DNA from: Salvator merianae | Lineage: Eukaryota; Chordata; Lepidosauria; Squamata; Teiidae | Assembly (NCBI GenBank): GCA_003586115.2 | Contig: QVOM02000115.1 | Coordinates: 5,554,494 to 5,618,493 of the forward strand | DNA: 64,000 nucleotides | Direction: 5' to 3' | In this document: piece after piece, positions 36,885-49,578 of the stretch | Numbering within the stretch: the first letter of the stretch is position 1 | Layout of the letters: each line of letters begins with the position of its first letter | Program-made: the position numbers and the translations under genes | The notes under the pieces: generated by a model | Seen by the model: only the letters and a program-made list of their open reading frames with translations | Told to the model about the DNA's origin: nothing | Databases searched by the model: none

Positions 36885-37053
36885 AGAACTCTGTTTCACA
36901 GGAACTTTAACTTTTCAGAGGTGAAGGAATTAGTCACATATCAATATGCAGATGACACACAGCTTTATCTCCGCTCCATGCCATCTGAATTAGGAGAGGC
37001 AGTTGAAGTGCTTGATACGTGCTTGGAAGCAATAATGGACTGGATGCCAGGTA
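36885..37053 (+). mobile_element. L2-type LINE reverse transcriptase fragment (YADD motif)
   Basis: In the plus frame it reads YQYADDTQLYLRSMPSELGE, then AVEVLDTCLEAIMDWM. YADD is the catalytic motif of reverse transcriptase, and the following LYL-VLDTCLEAIMDWM matches L2-clade ORF2. It ends abruptly where an opposite-strand piece begins. Confidence 0.8.
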
Positions 37054-37069
37054 AAGCAGAGCTTTGTGG

Positions 37070-37400
37070 ATATGTTAAGTGGGGGGCCACCTTCAAGGGT
37101 AGCCCCTTGTAGAGCACAGTAAAATAGTCCAGTCTGCAAGGTACCAAAGCATGGATCACTGTGGCCTGGCTGTCTCTGTCTAGAAACGACCATAGCTGGC
37201 AAACCAGCTGTAGCTGGAAATAGGTGCTCCTGGCCACCATCCCCAACTGAGCTTCAACTATCAGCACAGAGTCCAAGAGCACTCCCAAATCACGCAATGT
37301 CCCTCCCAGGGCAAAGATGCCACATCGACAACAGGTGCCTCTATTCTTCATGGGCATGAGACCTTGTAACACACTGCACCTCCATCTTGTCACAGAACTC
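37070..37400 (-). mobile_element. L2-type LINE ORF2 C-terminal fragment, opposite strand
   Basis: Minus-strand translation gives TLRDLGVLLDSVLIVEAQLG, ARSTYFQLQLVCQLWSFLDR, ATVIHALVPCRLDYF and LYKGLPLK. These are the conserved blocks downstream of YADD in L2-type ORF2. It abuts the plus-strand YADD fragment, so two parts of the same kind of ORF2 lie in opposite orientations. Confidence 0.8.
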
Positions 37401-38149
37401 CAGAATAGGTTCTACTTATGCTTCAATTATAAACTCACAGGAATCCAAGAATTTCATCATAGGATTCTAAGTATTCTAAAGCAAACTATGTTTGAATCTA
37501 TCTCCAGCTTATAAACGGAGCAGTAGATACAATTTACATGTTCTGGCTACCATAGGAGCCCCACTGCTGAAATGAAAGTTTGACAATAGGGAGATTCATG
37601 GACTTTAGGTATGAGAGGAACTTGCAGAATCTCACAGTCACACAAACTATGCCCAGCAAAAGATAAACAACAGTTTGCTGAAATATGGTGCAATCTATGT
37701 AAAATGAAATGTAAATGTTGGTGGCAGATTCTACAATCTTGGAACACAAGCATGTAATGTGAATGGGGCTGCGATGATTATGTAGGAAGGTACCTCAGCA
37801 TGATCTTATTGGGCAAGATGGATGATGAAGCCTTACAGTCACTCCCACTCTACAGCAGGGTCTGGGGATAACCAATGTGAATCATGTCAGTCTCCTAAAC
37901 TATCAACGAAGTGATAATAAAAATAAGATGCAGATTGAGTGTGAGAGAGCGAGCACATCAGTTTAGTATACAGTGATCTCCATTGGTCTTCTGCTTTTGA
38001 AGCAGTAAGTATCAAGAATTATTTGACAAGTGTAGCCATTTAACACCAGTCCTCTGAAAAGCTCTTCAAACTGAAGGTAGGGACATTTCTCCATGTTTCT
38101 GCCTTTGGAGAAGCAGCAGTGTGGTACAATTCCTCCGATGACTCAGAGG

Positions 38150-39351
38150 CAGCGTTCCAACATCGTAAATTTAATCCATATCGGAAGAGTACAAGGACTG
38201 AATTCGTCTTCTGGTCGTTCCCACAGTTACAGTTTAACACGGACTCAATTCATACCTGCTCGTTCCCACACTGATATTTCCCGTGCTTGGAACGGAGAAA
38301 CAGTACCTTTTATGCCTCCCCCCCTTGCCAAATTCCCCTCCCCGTGCAGTCAGTGATTGGCTGCAGTCCCAGTGTTCAAATCTTGACGTCACAGGGGTGG
38401 GAAAGTCAAGCTCCGCTCTCCGTATGTCCCCGCTGCTGCCTCAGAACATGGATTCACTTGGTAGCATTACTAGTCATTCTCCATGTGCTCCTTCTCCCCA
38501 CTACAGCCTCTGCAAGCAGAACTTTAAAACTATGTTCTGCAAGCTTTTTAAAGGGCTTTTTAAAGGGTTTTTTAAAGGGCTGATGGCAATTTCTGCTCCC
38601 TTGCAAGTGCACTTTTGCGCAATTGCACAATTTAAAAGTAGCGCAAAAGCAGGGACAGGTCTGTAACGAAGGGAAAAAGTGGGGAGGGAACGTGGAGGGG
38701 CTCTACTATCTTGACAGTGCAGTTCATCACCAGCAAATGGATTCTGCCTCATCTTCCCCCGAGACATCCACAGCGGCATGTGTCCCCGCTGTGTAGCTGT
38801 GTGCTGCCGATGGCAAAACTCATCTTGAACGGGTTCTTTGTTGGGGCAAGAGGACTGCAACCCCAAACAGGCACAGTTTATTTTTTGGTTTAAAGAGCAG
38901 ACGGAAGTGGAGGAAGCCTTTAATTTCTTCCTGGCAGTGTCGAATGGGGGATAAAGAAAGAGAAAGGACCACAGCTTAGCGAAGTAAAAAGGAGGACGGT
39001 TTCTTTTCCCCTGGCAGCGATGGAAGGGGGGATAATGGAGGCAGAGGAAACTACTGCGCTTCCTGCTCACCCATAAAGTCTGTCATTGGATGGCACAAAA
39101 TGGGGATCCCTCCCTCTGCATGCCCCCAAAAAAGTACAGTCCCTCCCAAATAGTCTCTTTCCCCGTTCCCACATCGCAAAGTAAAGCGTGCTAACGATCT
39201 GGAACGGCTTGAGACTTCATTAAATCCGAATACAAAGTAGTCCGGATTTCTCCGATATAGTCCAGAAAAACTACGGAACGGCAAGATCGTGTCGGGACAG
39301 CGGGAACTGAAGACGGCCTGTAAACTGATTAAATGCCGTGTCGGAATGCGG
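38150..39351. mobile_element. CpG-rich 1.2-kb element with inverted ends
   Basis: The left end gcgttccaacatcg then aaatttaatcc pairs with the reverse complement of the right end, gcattccgacacgg then catttaatca. The interior is much richer in CG dinucleotides than its surroundings (for example tccgctctccg, gaacggcaagatcgtgtcgg) and contains ttgacgtcacagg, a CRE-like site. Long open frames here (up to 189 codons) show no known domain and look like a base-composition effect. Class unknown; no target duplication was seen. Confidence 0.55.
38545..38580 (+). repeat. Three 12-bp tandem repeats
   Basis: The unit ttttaaagggct occurs three times with one change, inside the CpG-rich element. Confidence 0.85.
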
Positions 39352-40387
39352 CCAGAAAGACAATGCAGTAACTAGTTCACTAAATTATTTAAAAACTACT
39401 ATACAAAATTAGAATAAGCTGTTGCCTTCCACAACTCATAGAGAATCAGGGCCCTCCAAGTACCGGTATGAGGACACAACAGAAATCAGAGGGCATCTTT
39501 AAACATTGTTTTGATTATATCTCTTAAAGTTTAATTCTCAATTCAGTGGTAAAGAAGCCACTCCTGTGTCTGTGCTCCTTTGCCGCTGTTTTCTTCAATT
39601 ACACTTTCTCTTCATGTCTTCACCAGGACGCACTCTGGGGTCAGGACGCCAGGATCCTGCAGAGTTGAGCACCAGAGAAAAATGCTTTTCCTATCATTCC
39701 CATGGACTACATTCAGGAAACAGTTCAACTATACAGGAAAAGGAAACACAATGCAATAACAACACGCCTTTGAGGTTTACTGTAGCTTCCCATCGTGGAA
39801 TCCTACATGGCTATTTCATTCAATTTGCATCTGAAAAACCCATATCTGTAATTTCCTCACTCTGCTTTTAGCCACCATGCTTTTTGTTACAAGAATGCCT
39901 CAGTGTTCCACGAGGAAGGGGAAAGCTCCTCAGGCTCCTTGAAACAAAGCAAATCAGAAGTGCTTTACAGAACACTACTTCAGCTACTTTCTATTCTAAT
40001 GTTTTAATATAATTCCGACAAAGAAAAGCACACCCTCTTCTCCTCCAGCCACCCTGGAAAATACAGCTCTCAAGCATATCTGTACTCTTGAGAAACTATA
40101 TTCACACCTTTCTAGTGCTACTAGAATCCATTTGTAGAGAAAATTGGACTTTGCTTTCTATTTCACTGCACTGTCACTGCTCAGCAGCACTTGAGGGGGG
40201 GAAAAAAAGATATATATAATAAAAGATAATGTGAATGTTCACTTCTGAACACTACCAGGGACATGGATCAATCACAGGCCAATCCAGAATAATGTCCTCA
40301 TCATATGCAGGCCCAGTTTACTGTCACAGGACCTTTGGGGAAAAAAAGAAAAAATTAATGCTTGGAGAAGAAATGAAGTACCTGTAC

Positions 40388-40431
40388 AAGTTGGATCCCT
40401 CTATTCCATATGGAATAGAGGGTTCCAACTT
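40388..40431. repeat. 44-bp near-perfect palindrome
   Basis: The left arm is aagttggatccctctattcc plus at. The right arm, beginning atggaatagaggg, is its reverse complement except at one base pair. There is no spacer, so it could extrude as a cruciform or be the residue of two abutting inverted ends. Confidence 0.9.
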
Positions 40432-40910
40432 ATAGGAACTAAGTGTTCACAAACACCATGGTTGTTTCCCAGTTGCAGTAATCGCGGAAGCTGCTCTCAG
40501 ATGCTCTCACAACCATCCCATTCATATGTTGCATTGTCTTTGGATTTTGTGTCAATCATTAAAACACACACACGTACTTTTAGCCCTAAGAGGCAATTCA
40601 TATATTTTAAATAATTAGGTTGTTGTTTCTAGTCATTTCTCTGCAGAAATAAAAACAGATGTGTGCACACGTATAAATCACTGTATGTAATAATCTAGTA
40701 CATAAAATCTAATCCGCAGCTAGTTGGTGCAAACAAAATTATGCAAAGTTAATAAATACATCAAGAAGAGGCAGTAGGTAATTTTGGCTACAGTATTTGC
40801 ACTGTCATCATACAATTTTATAAACTGATGCTCCAAATAATTTATTGGTGCATAGAAATCTGAAATAGTTTGAGCCTGGAAGAAGAAAAATATATATACA
40901 GGTTCTGAAT

Positions 40911-41010
40911 AAAGAGGTCAAGTAGGACCTTACAGACTAACAGAATGAGAGAAGTTGGTAGTATAAGCTGCTCCCTTGCTTACTGATCCAGACTAACTCA
41001 GCTACATCTT
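40911..41010 (+). repeat. Degraded dispersed repeat
   Basis: gaggtcaagtaggaccttac followed by agactaacagaatg and tataagctgctccc resembles a widespread amniote repeat phrase (cacctta-agactaac...ataagc). Class not determined. Confidence 0.35.
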
Positions 41011-41608
41011 TGAATTCAGTTCAGAATAAGTCATGAATCACACAGTTATGATGGCATTCCTCAGTTTTACAAACTCTAGAGGTACAGAGCCCATCCGTCA
41101 GACTGAAAAACTATTAGATTCAAGGGGTGGAGTTTTCCCCATCCATTTAACTCTGCATTTATAAGCCAGCTGAAGCTTGCCCTTTCTAAAACTTCTGAGG
41201 GATTCCAAATAGTGTTAGAAGGGCTAAAACTACAGAGGAACCATCATTAAGGCTATTTCTTTCCTAGAAGGGCATCCAAATAACAGAAACATCCTTTCTG
41301 AAGCATCACTTTAAGGAAAATCCAAGCATAAAGCAGCCTTGCACTTCTTAAAGATGCAACACTGTTCACCAGCCTTTAAACTCTTCTTTAAAAGAAGGTA
41401 AGGAAATCAATTGTTCTATAAAACATAGAAAATGTAAGGGCTGGCTTTGGTCCATTAAGTTCAAGTTCCACTAAACAGAGGTTCAGAAAATCAATTAACT
41501 GGGGTCGGGGACTGGAGATGCATGTCTAAAGAAGAAGCGTGTGCAAGGAGGATTGTTATTGAGGGAATAAAATCTTGTTTAATTAATTTGGGCATAACAG
41601 ACAGACAA

Positions 41609-41640
41609 TCAGTCAGTCAGTCAGTCAGTCAGACAGACAT
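41609..41640 (+). repeat. (CAGT)n/(CAGA)n microsatellite
   Basis: Six cagt-type units followed by caga units. Confidence 0.93.
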
Positions 41641-41857
41641 AAGAGATAATGGCATAGTATAGTGTAATATAGTGTAGTTGCTAAAACTAGAGAAACCCAG
41701 AACCAAGTCCCCATGTCATGATGAAGTTCAGTTTGTCTAATTTCAGCTTAACCTACCCAATTGTGCTCCTCTGTCAGGAACCATCATATCAATCAGAGGT
41801 CCTTGGAGAAGTAAATATAGCAAGAAAACAATGAAAATCATAACAAAATAAAGCTCC

Positions 41858-42874
41858 GGGTGTGATCAGACACATTGAATAAGACTCTCTGTGGGTGAAT
41901 CTGAGTCTGTATTGACAGACATGGTTTTCCACCATCCGCCTTATCCTGTCTTGAAGCCTCAGTAAGGTCAACTTTTCCACATTTGCGAGTTTATAAGGCA
42001 GAAGGCATCTCTTGTTTTTGCTAGACTGGACAGGGAAGTAGAGGAGGACACAAGTGGCATAGCCTCCATCGAACATCCAGTGTAAATATGTTGCTTGCCT
42101 CCATTCAGAGTTGTCAGGACTCTAATTTCTTGTCATATTGGCACCACTCATGGCCACCTGACTGGACACTGGAGAGGGCTGCTTAAAGAGTCTTGCTCAC
42201 TCTTCACTCACTTCTTTCTCCATTTCCCAATTCCTGTCTCCCCCCGTCTGTGAACATCATCTCTCTAAATGGCAAGTGAGTGCATGAAGAGCTCAAGGGG
42301 GCAGAGAAGTCACACTGCATAGCAAGTGTATGGGTGTGTGGAGGAGAGAGGTTGGAGGGGCACAACAGTCTGTTTTAGCTGCAGTGCTGTGGAGGAGTCT
42401 GACTCCTTCCTACTCCACATTTTGCCAGTGCAAAATGCTTACAGGTTTCTTTGGCTGTTTCGGTTTCTATGACGCTCCCCTCTTCAATATAGATTTCCTT
42501 CCTGGCTAGCGCTGATGTAATTTAAGTTGCAGCATCAGAGGGGATGCAGAAGGGAAAGAGATAAATAAAAGTTAAAACTCTTCTCTTCACACTTATCCAA
42601 GTGTTTAGATTTCAGGAAAAGCAAGCAAGCAGTGGGAAATGTAGCCAATCACAGAATGGAAACTATTACTATGTCTGCTTAACCAATCACAGAGGGCGAA
42701 AGGTGTGCAGAATACTAGCCAATCAATGGATAGCAACTGTTGTCAGGGGAGATGAGTCAAAATCTCAAGCCACATATTCAAACAACTGTTTGGAGGCGCT
42801 CTTTTCTGTGCATCTCACAATGAGATGCTTTTTCGTAAAGGAACAATTTGAGAAAGCCCTGTCTGATCACACCC
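41858..42874. mobile_element. 1.0-kb DNA element with 16-bp terminal inverted repeats
   Basis: The left end gggtgtgatcagacac and the reverse complement of the right end, gggtgtgatcagacag, match at 15 of 16 bases. The interior has several ccaatcacag motifs and no transposase-like frame. The termini resemble those of the tandem pair at 1345-2226 (gggtatgttcagacac). No target duplication was evident beside the ends. Confidence 0.75.
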
Positions 42875-44029
42875 TCAATATATGTTAATCAGTAGAATTA
42901 TACCATGTGACTTCTTTATAAAATGATAAAAGTCTGAATTTCTTTCCTATAAATGAAGTATTGATAAGATTTGCTAACAGCTTGTATCCTATCAGCTAGG
43001 TCCTTCATTTCATTCTGCCTGTTGTTTAAACATCCTTTCATATATATATAATTTTAACTCGTATTAGAAAAACAAAAAAAACTGAGCATCAATATTTGAT
43101 ACAAGGGAAAACAAAAATCATCCCTGTCCATTAATTCTTTGAATGTTCTGTTTTTTTCTTTTCTTTTTATCCATAGAATGTTAAGGACGGTGCAAAATAT
43201 TGTCTCTCCCAGTGCCTGGATTGCTGAGACAGCTTCTTTCATTTGGTGATTTCTTAACTCCCTCCAAGTTCACACTCTGGCACCTCCCCTGTCAGATGAA
43301 TTATGAAGACATTGTTCTGGTTGGATTTAAAGGCAGCCCTGACACAATGAGGCTGGATTGAAGATAGAATTTTTCCTCCCATGCCCTTGGGAGGGGTGGG
43401 GACTGGTTATGCTTCAAGCGGTAGATGGTGACAAGGTCTGAACAGTAATAGAAGAATTCTTTTTGTAACAAATAAAAGCACATTTTAATAACATGCCCTT
43501 AATTTTTTTCCCCTAAAGATAATTATACCTACCATTGCAACTAATCAAGGTGCAATTGCAGAGCTACAAACAAAAGAATCGCTAATGTATCAACTAAAAG
43601 TATGCTGCCTATCTTTTGTCTGCATTTGTGTCTGCCTAGGCACAGAGTCCAAGTGTCAAACATAACCCAGGCACAGCGAAGAGAGCACGCCAAAGCTCTC
43701 CTGCCTGAATAAAGCCTAAGGGTTAAGATATATTAACATCATGCTATGGAGTCACAATATATACCCCAGTGATTAGTGGGCTGTATTTCCTCAAGAAGCA
43801 TCAGATACATATCTTCTCCACTATTCCTCTGCTCACCAGTGCTTAAAATGGATGGATCTTGGTACATGTGACAATCATGACACACCAGTGTATTTGGGCA
43901 AGTCTGTGAAATCCTGATCAGATACAATTGCACTGGTCAGTCCAAGAATTCTTCAAGTTATCAGGAACCTTGCTAATACTCCTGCTGAAAATTATTTTCA
44001 AACAAATTAACTGAGTAATCTTTATAATT

Positions 44030-44332
44030 GGGGTGTGCACGAAACAAATTCTGAGTTTTGTTTTCTAAGAACAAAACTCAGAATAATTCAGAATATTCCA
44101 GCTTTACAGACTACTCAATCTGATGAGCATACAGATGTATGCTCCCCATTATCTATGAAATGTACAAATGGTGTGTGGCTTGAGTCAAAAATAGGATGCA
44201 TCTTCCCCTATCATGCAAGCCACAACCCAGCCGGACATTTTCTTGAGGTTTTAAGAATTTTCTCTATTATTCTGAATGAAAAACAAAAATGAAATTTTGA
44301 AAAAAAAAGATTGAAAATCAACTGTGTGCAAA
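44030..44332. mobile_element. Possible hAT-type MITE relative
   Basis: The left end ggggtgtgcacgaaac resembles the tagagatgtgcacaaac terminus at 13575. It is followed by an inverted pair, ctgagttttgttttcta and agaacaaaactcag. The right end near ctgtgtgca is weak. Confidence 0.4.
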
Positions 44333-44411
44333 TGGTTGTGGCTTGAGTGGAAGTCCTGAAGTATCCTCACCATTCACCCACCCCACTTTGGAGGTTCTAG
44401 TGTAAATCTAA

Positions 44412-44441
44412 ATCTAGATAGATAGATGATAGATAGATAGC
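44412..44441 (+). repeat. (GATA)n microsatellite
   Basis: Gata units with one interruption. Confidence 0.93.
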
Positions 44442-45912
44442 CTGTCTTTAGAGATAGGCTATTTTACCCCATCCCTCCATAAATCCAAGTTGTTTCATCA
44501 AAAGAACAAGTAGCAGAACAGGCACTAAAATAGCTTATTTTGTTCACAAATGTGAGATCAGTCTGACATTTCCAAGAATCTAAGAGGAACAGGAAGCAGT
44601 GAGCTGATCAAGCCTTCTTAACAAGAGCAGAATTCATTCCCTCTCTTAATGAGGCATCTACTAGCTATCTAACAAAACTGCCTACCTTTGGGTGGCTTTT
44701 ATTAATTAAGCAAGTCAAGGAAATAAATCACAAATAGCGGGTCAAACAGCAGTAGGACCTTGTCCACACCTTCAGGCAGAAATATCTGACACTTATCTGA
44801 GTAAATGCAAGTTAACAATGTTTCTTAAATGGAAACTATATCCAGAGAGGCACCAACTCTGGGATAGCCATTAAGCAATGTTAACAGTGAAGTGCTTTGT
44901 AAATATATCAAGTGAGCTTTGCCTATATTCAGACACCTTTGTGGCTTATGGATCATAGTCAGGTTAAAACTCTGGAGAGAAAGCCTGCATCTGGACAGAG
45001 CCTATTAGAAAGTGGCTTAACAGAAACGTGTGGACTTTCTTTTCAGATGGAATACAAATGGTGCTCAAAACAATCTCTAGGGCCATCTGCAACTTGGAGC
45101 AGGTATAATGTGTGGCACCAGCACCGGGAGTAGCAAGTACTACCTCTTGGGGACCTTGCATTCTTTGTTCCTGACCAAAGCAGCTTGAAACAATGCAAGG
45201 AGGGAAAAGGTGAAGAGGAAAGAACCAGAGAAACCTCAAACCATCCCGTGCTGTTCTTACAAAGCTGTTTTCAGAGTTCATGTAATAGTCTTGGAAGATC
45301 TGGTTTAAACTAAGCTCTATGGGGGAGTGAATACTGGTCTAGGCATCTGTTATGTGAACTATAGAAATTTCTGACTCTCGAAAATTGGGCAGTTTTACGT
45401 GTACAGATGGTCCCTTAAAAACCAAGAAAGGATACTCTTTCACTGGAACCAAGTACTTGCAGTCTTAGACTGCAATGCACCATGTATTCCAGGTGGCCTT
45501 CTTACAATTACCTGGTAGTAAAGGGTTAACGGGTTATCCAGGAAAGATCAGCAAAAGGGAAAAGAAAAGGTGAAAAGGGAGGAACAAACAGAAAAGCATG
45601 TAAAATTATAAATTTAAATACTGTATCTCTCCCTCACTTGTCAAGATAAAGGAATGCTGATATAGCTTTCAGTAAGTGACAATTTGCCATAATTTACTTA
45701 AGAATATGCTTTCTTTACATTCCCACCCATTCTTCCATGGGTTGGCACCACCATCATTGAAGGCAAAAAATCCCAGTCCAAACACACTTGCCCTTCTGCT
45801 CCAACATGAGACTAAGAAGCCATCCAGATGAAGACTAAAATGTGGGATTATTCCGGGGCTATGTTGAGATTGCCACATGTCTCCACCCAGATTTTCCCAG
45901 AAGAGTGGTACA

Positions 45913-46079
45913 ACTTACCTGTCTGGATGCTTGCTTCTGCCATGGGCTTTGAAGATAATTACTCCTGCACAGGCATACTGCCACAACAGGACTGAAAAGG
46001 ATGGCAGCACATGCACAATTGCACACTCATCTATGTAGTGGCCTCAACATCATGGGAGCAAGCATCCAGGCAGGTAAGT
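45913..46079. mobile_element. Short hairpin MITE (same family as 5641-5798)
   Basis: The left terminus acttacctgtctggatgctt continues gcttct. The right terminus gggagcaagcatccaggcag continues gtaagt. They are reverse complements over about 25 bases. The unit is 167 bp, close to the length of the 5641 copy. Confidence 0.75.
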
Positions 46080-46691
46080 GCCTCCAGTTGTCCCATGATG
46101 TTGTCCTGCCATCTGATAGGGATGGTGAGAAGCAACTGTAAGATCCAAACAAGATTTCACATTTTCCTCTGACTGTCTGGAAGCAGCCAAAAATCCACCA
46201 ACATATGCATTCATGCCACCATCGCTTAAGAGTTCCACTACCACTTCTCAAATCAGTATCAAAAACCTTCACTCTTTCAGACTCTCCACTTTCCAAAAAG
46301 TCCTAGCACACAGGGGGCTGAAGAACCAGTGCATCTCCTTTTCTCCCATTTCTTCCAACAGAAGCTGCTTGTAGTAAGTCTGGCCTTGCAGAGAGGGAGA
46401 TGGAGCAAAGGAGTGCTGGGCCTCTCTGCTTCCACCTGTCGGAACTGTGGCAATGCAGGGTGTGACGGAGATGGCTGCACCTTGTATGCCTGGACAGCAG
46501 CAGAACTATAGCCTGGCTGCAGGCAGTGCTCAGGAAGCTAAGATGCTGTCATTTGAGTTATTGGCCGGACTGTGTTCTTTACTCTCTGGAAACATCACAG
46601 TTTTGTCTGAACTTCTCACTTCCTCCATATATGCTACTGTCCTGGTATGTCTTCGGTCTTAGCTCAGCAACCAGCAACATTAGACAAATTG

Positions 46692-46824
46692 GGTTGCATC
46701 CAGATGTCACTTACACATTCCACTATATTTGGATATTCCAGAATAAAGCACAGATATTCTGGAATATCTATGCTTTATTCCGGAATATCCAAATATAGCG
46801 GAATGTGTGACATCTGGTTACAGC
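46692..46824. mobile_element. 133-bp full-length hairpin MITE
   Basis: Two arms of about 65 bases pair almost completely. Left landmarks are catccagatgtcac, acacattccactatatttgg, atattccagaataaagcac. Right landmarks are gctttattccggaatatcc, aaatatagcggaatgtgtg, acatctggttacagcc. There is essentially no loop. Confidence 0.88.
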
Positions 46825-48300
46825 CTTAGTAAAACATAATTTTTATGTGAAACACAGAAGTCCAGCTGTTGTTTTTAAGAATGAATGTTGAACTTCTGTT
46901 CATAGGAAACCCCTAAAATAATTTTAAGATACTATCCTGTGAAAAAACACATGTGCTGATAGTGAGGTTAACAGCAAGTTGGATTTTCATAAGCACATAC
47001 ACACACAAAATATCCACTAAAACCAGGGCAGGGAGGATCACAAGCCTTGGATATCACAGAACTATGGGGCTGCCAACCTGCAAAAGGGAACAGACATCAG
47101 AAAGATAATAATCTCTCTGACAATATTTAGAAAGCTTCTTGAGTTAAAGCCACTTAATCCTCAAGCAGCAGGGAAAAAAAGCAGTGTGCTAGGATTAGAT
47201 GAGAAAGAATTCCATTACAAGAATGACAGTAAAGTTCCCTATTACAAGCAACAGAAACAAGATACCAACAATGGTCCTTATGAACACTAGCAAATAAATC
47301 AAGTGGTAGCAACTCATGACATTAATTGGCTATGTACTTTTACAGGATTGCAATGTGTAAAGTGACGCACAGTGTTCAGTCTGAATTTTGCATCTTCCAT
47401 CTGTACTATCTAGGACAGACAGAAACTGAAGCTCAAAATATATGGAAGGCACCAGGTTAACTAAAACTGGCATAGCAAAACATCCTCATATCTTGCATAT
47501 TGGAATGATACTCATGATCAAGATCTGTACACAATTTTACATTACTCACTGTAGGCAGAAGAAAAAGGCATAACATGATTGAGAAGGGATTTACTATATG
47601 TCTAGACCTGAAACTATAATGGGATTAAAACATAAGAAAGTGTCTACATGTATAGTATGTCTTATTTGGGCATTATAGTATTAAGTGTGGGCACTCTGAA
47701 TATTGTAACTTCTATCTTGAAACTCTAACACCTCTGGGCTTCCACTGGATAAAGAGGAATGTATTAAATCCAAATAAACAAATAAAAAATCATTAAAGCT
47801 TTTTTTAATTAAATGAAGAATGCATTTCAAAACAGGACTCTTCTAAGAATCAAGGAATTTGCAGGTTGACATTTTAAAAACGTGTATGTCATATTTAATT
47901 TGATAGCAAGCTACTATGCAAGCAAATCTGAGCAGGCTATATCTTCCTTATCTGTAGGATCTGGCAGACAGCCAAAGACACTCTTGGTTGGTTGCCTTCT
48001 CAAATAAAATCAGAAAAAAAGCAATCTGCCAAGATTTCATTGTCTGGTTGTCACTGAAATGGTATACTTCCAATAAACAAACAGAAATTTGGAAAGGACA
48101 TTCATTTTAATAATGGTAACTCTGCCTAACTCCTCTCCCCCCAAAAAAAAATCAGTTGACAAAAAAGAACATGAACAATGTGGCTGAAATACTCCCTTAA
48201 TAAGTGTCTCCTTGCAAATAAGTGCTATCAATTTGCCTTTTAAATTAATAGTTGTGTGTCCAAAATTAGCGTTCAAGGAATTGTCCAAACTCTGTAATAT

Positions 48301-48314
48301 GGGGGGGGGGGGGA
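48301..48314 (+). repeat. Poly-G run
   Basis: Fourteen or so consecutive G residues at the edge of an L1-like fragment; a likely sequencing-length uncertainty. Confidence 0.9.
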
Positions 48315-48680
48315 AAGAAATTGCCACTCCACCCTATTGAATGCCTTTTCTGCATCAACGAACATCAATAGCACATCTTTCTTTGCTTCACTACATTTGT
48401 TAAATTAATTATTGATAGGGCTCTTCTGGTGGTGCGTGGTCATTGTTGGTCTGCAGTAAAACCACTTTGGTCATAATAAGTATTATTATCAATTATCTTA
48501 TTTAACCTAATGGCTCAAGAACACAGCTTAAAAGAAAAATGGCTCTATCTACAAATAAGTTTTATTAGGGTCAGCCTCATTCATAAAATAGAGTAAGTCT
48601 TATATCATTTCAAGAGAACATGTAATCTGTCCAATCAGTTAAATGTTTTGTGTTGGCTGAACAGGAAGAGAGAGATTATA
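48315..48680 (-). mobile_element. L1-type LINE reverse transcriptase fragment
   Basis: The minus strand at about 48321-48375 reads DVLLMFVDAEKAFNRVEWQF. DAEKAFDRVEW is the hallmark of L1-clade reverse transcriptase. Farther along, the minus strand of the ttggtctgcagtaaaaccac and ttatttaacctaatggctc blocks is also consistent with L1 ORF2. Both boundaries are approximate, and similar AT-rich sequence may extend to 49200. Confidence 0.7.
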
Positions 48681-49578
48681 TTCTCTTAGTAAGTCAACAG
48701 GACCTAGAGTTGCATTTGGTTTAACCTTTAGTCTTTTATACTTCTTCCTCATTTGTTATTAAATATAGTACATATTTACTGATATTTAATTAAATATTAA
48801 CCTAATTTGCAAAATCTGCTAATATTTCCGAAAACAAAATTGGATTGATTCTATTCTCTATAAACCATAACAGTTTGATGTTCCTTTTCATTATTCTCTG
48901 TTGATCTCTGCAAGTTACTGTTTCTCTTGAAATGAGATAACTTTTTCAAATGCATATTTTTGGCTTTATAATAGTTCATTCACTTTGGTTCTCTTTTCAA
49001 ATCATTTGTTTCAACCATTTATTCCTCCAGCCAAATTCAGGTGCAGAACTAAACAAAAAAACTGTCAATGCAGATTTCCCAGCCTCTTCCAAAACACCAA
49101 CTGGAACTTTCAATGACAACAGCAAAATTTTAAAAAATCCAATTCCTATCTGTAGCTATAGTTTTAAGGGGGAAAATGAATAAGGTCAGAAACAAAAATG
49201 CAGGCTAATTTTTACCAAAATCAAAGTTATAGGAGAGAAAGTTCTCTGTCACATCCAATTAAAGGGTAAAGTTTCACCAACAAAAGGTTCTATGGGAAGA
49301 TGGCTTCTTTAATTCACAGAAGGAAATGGATTTGCATTTCTGCTGGCTTACTCAATCATAGAGCTAAATCAAAATTGCTTCTAAAATGTTTATGCAAACT
49401 ACTTATTCAACAGTTCCTATAAACACTGACTGATTATCCACCAGTAATTGCTGCTTCAATTGCTCTTTGACCTCATCTGACAGAAAGAAGACCATTTGCA
49501 ACATTGTATTCTTATGTGGAAGAAAACAGCCAACAATAGATGATCTAAAATTATAAACAACTGGTGACTGGTATGTGC

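Noticed and set aside
38501..39070. 189-codon open frame on the minus strand
   Set aside because: It lies in the CpG-rich repeat-like block, where stop codons are rarer. The translation is low-complexity and basic with no domain.
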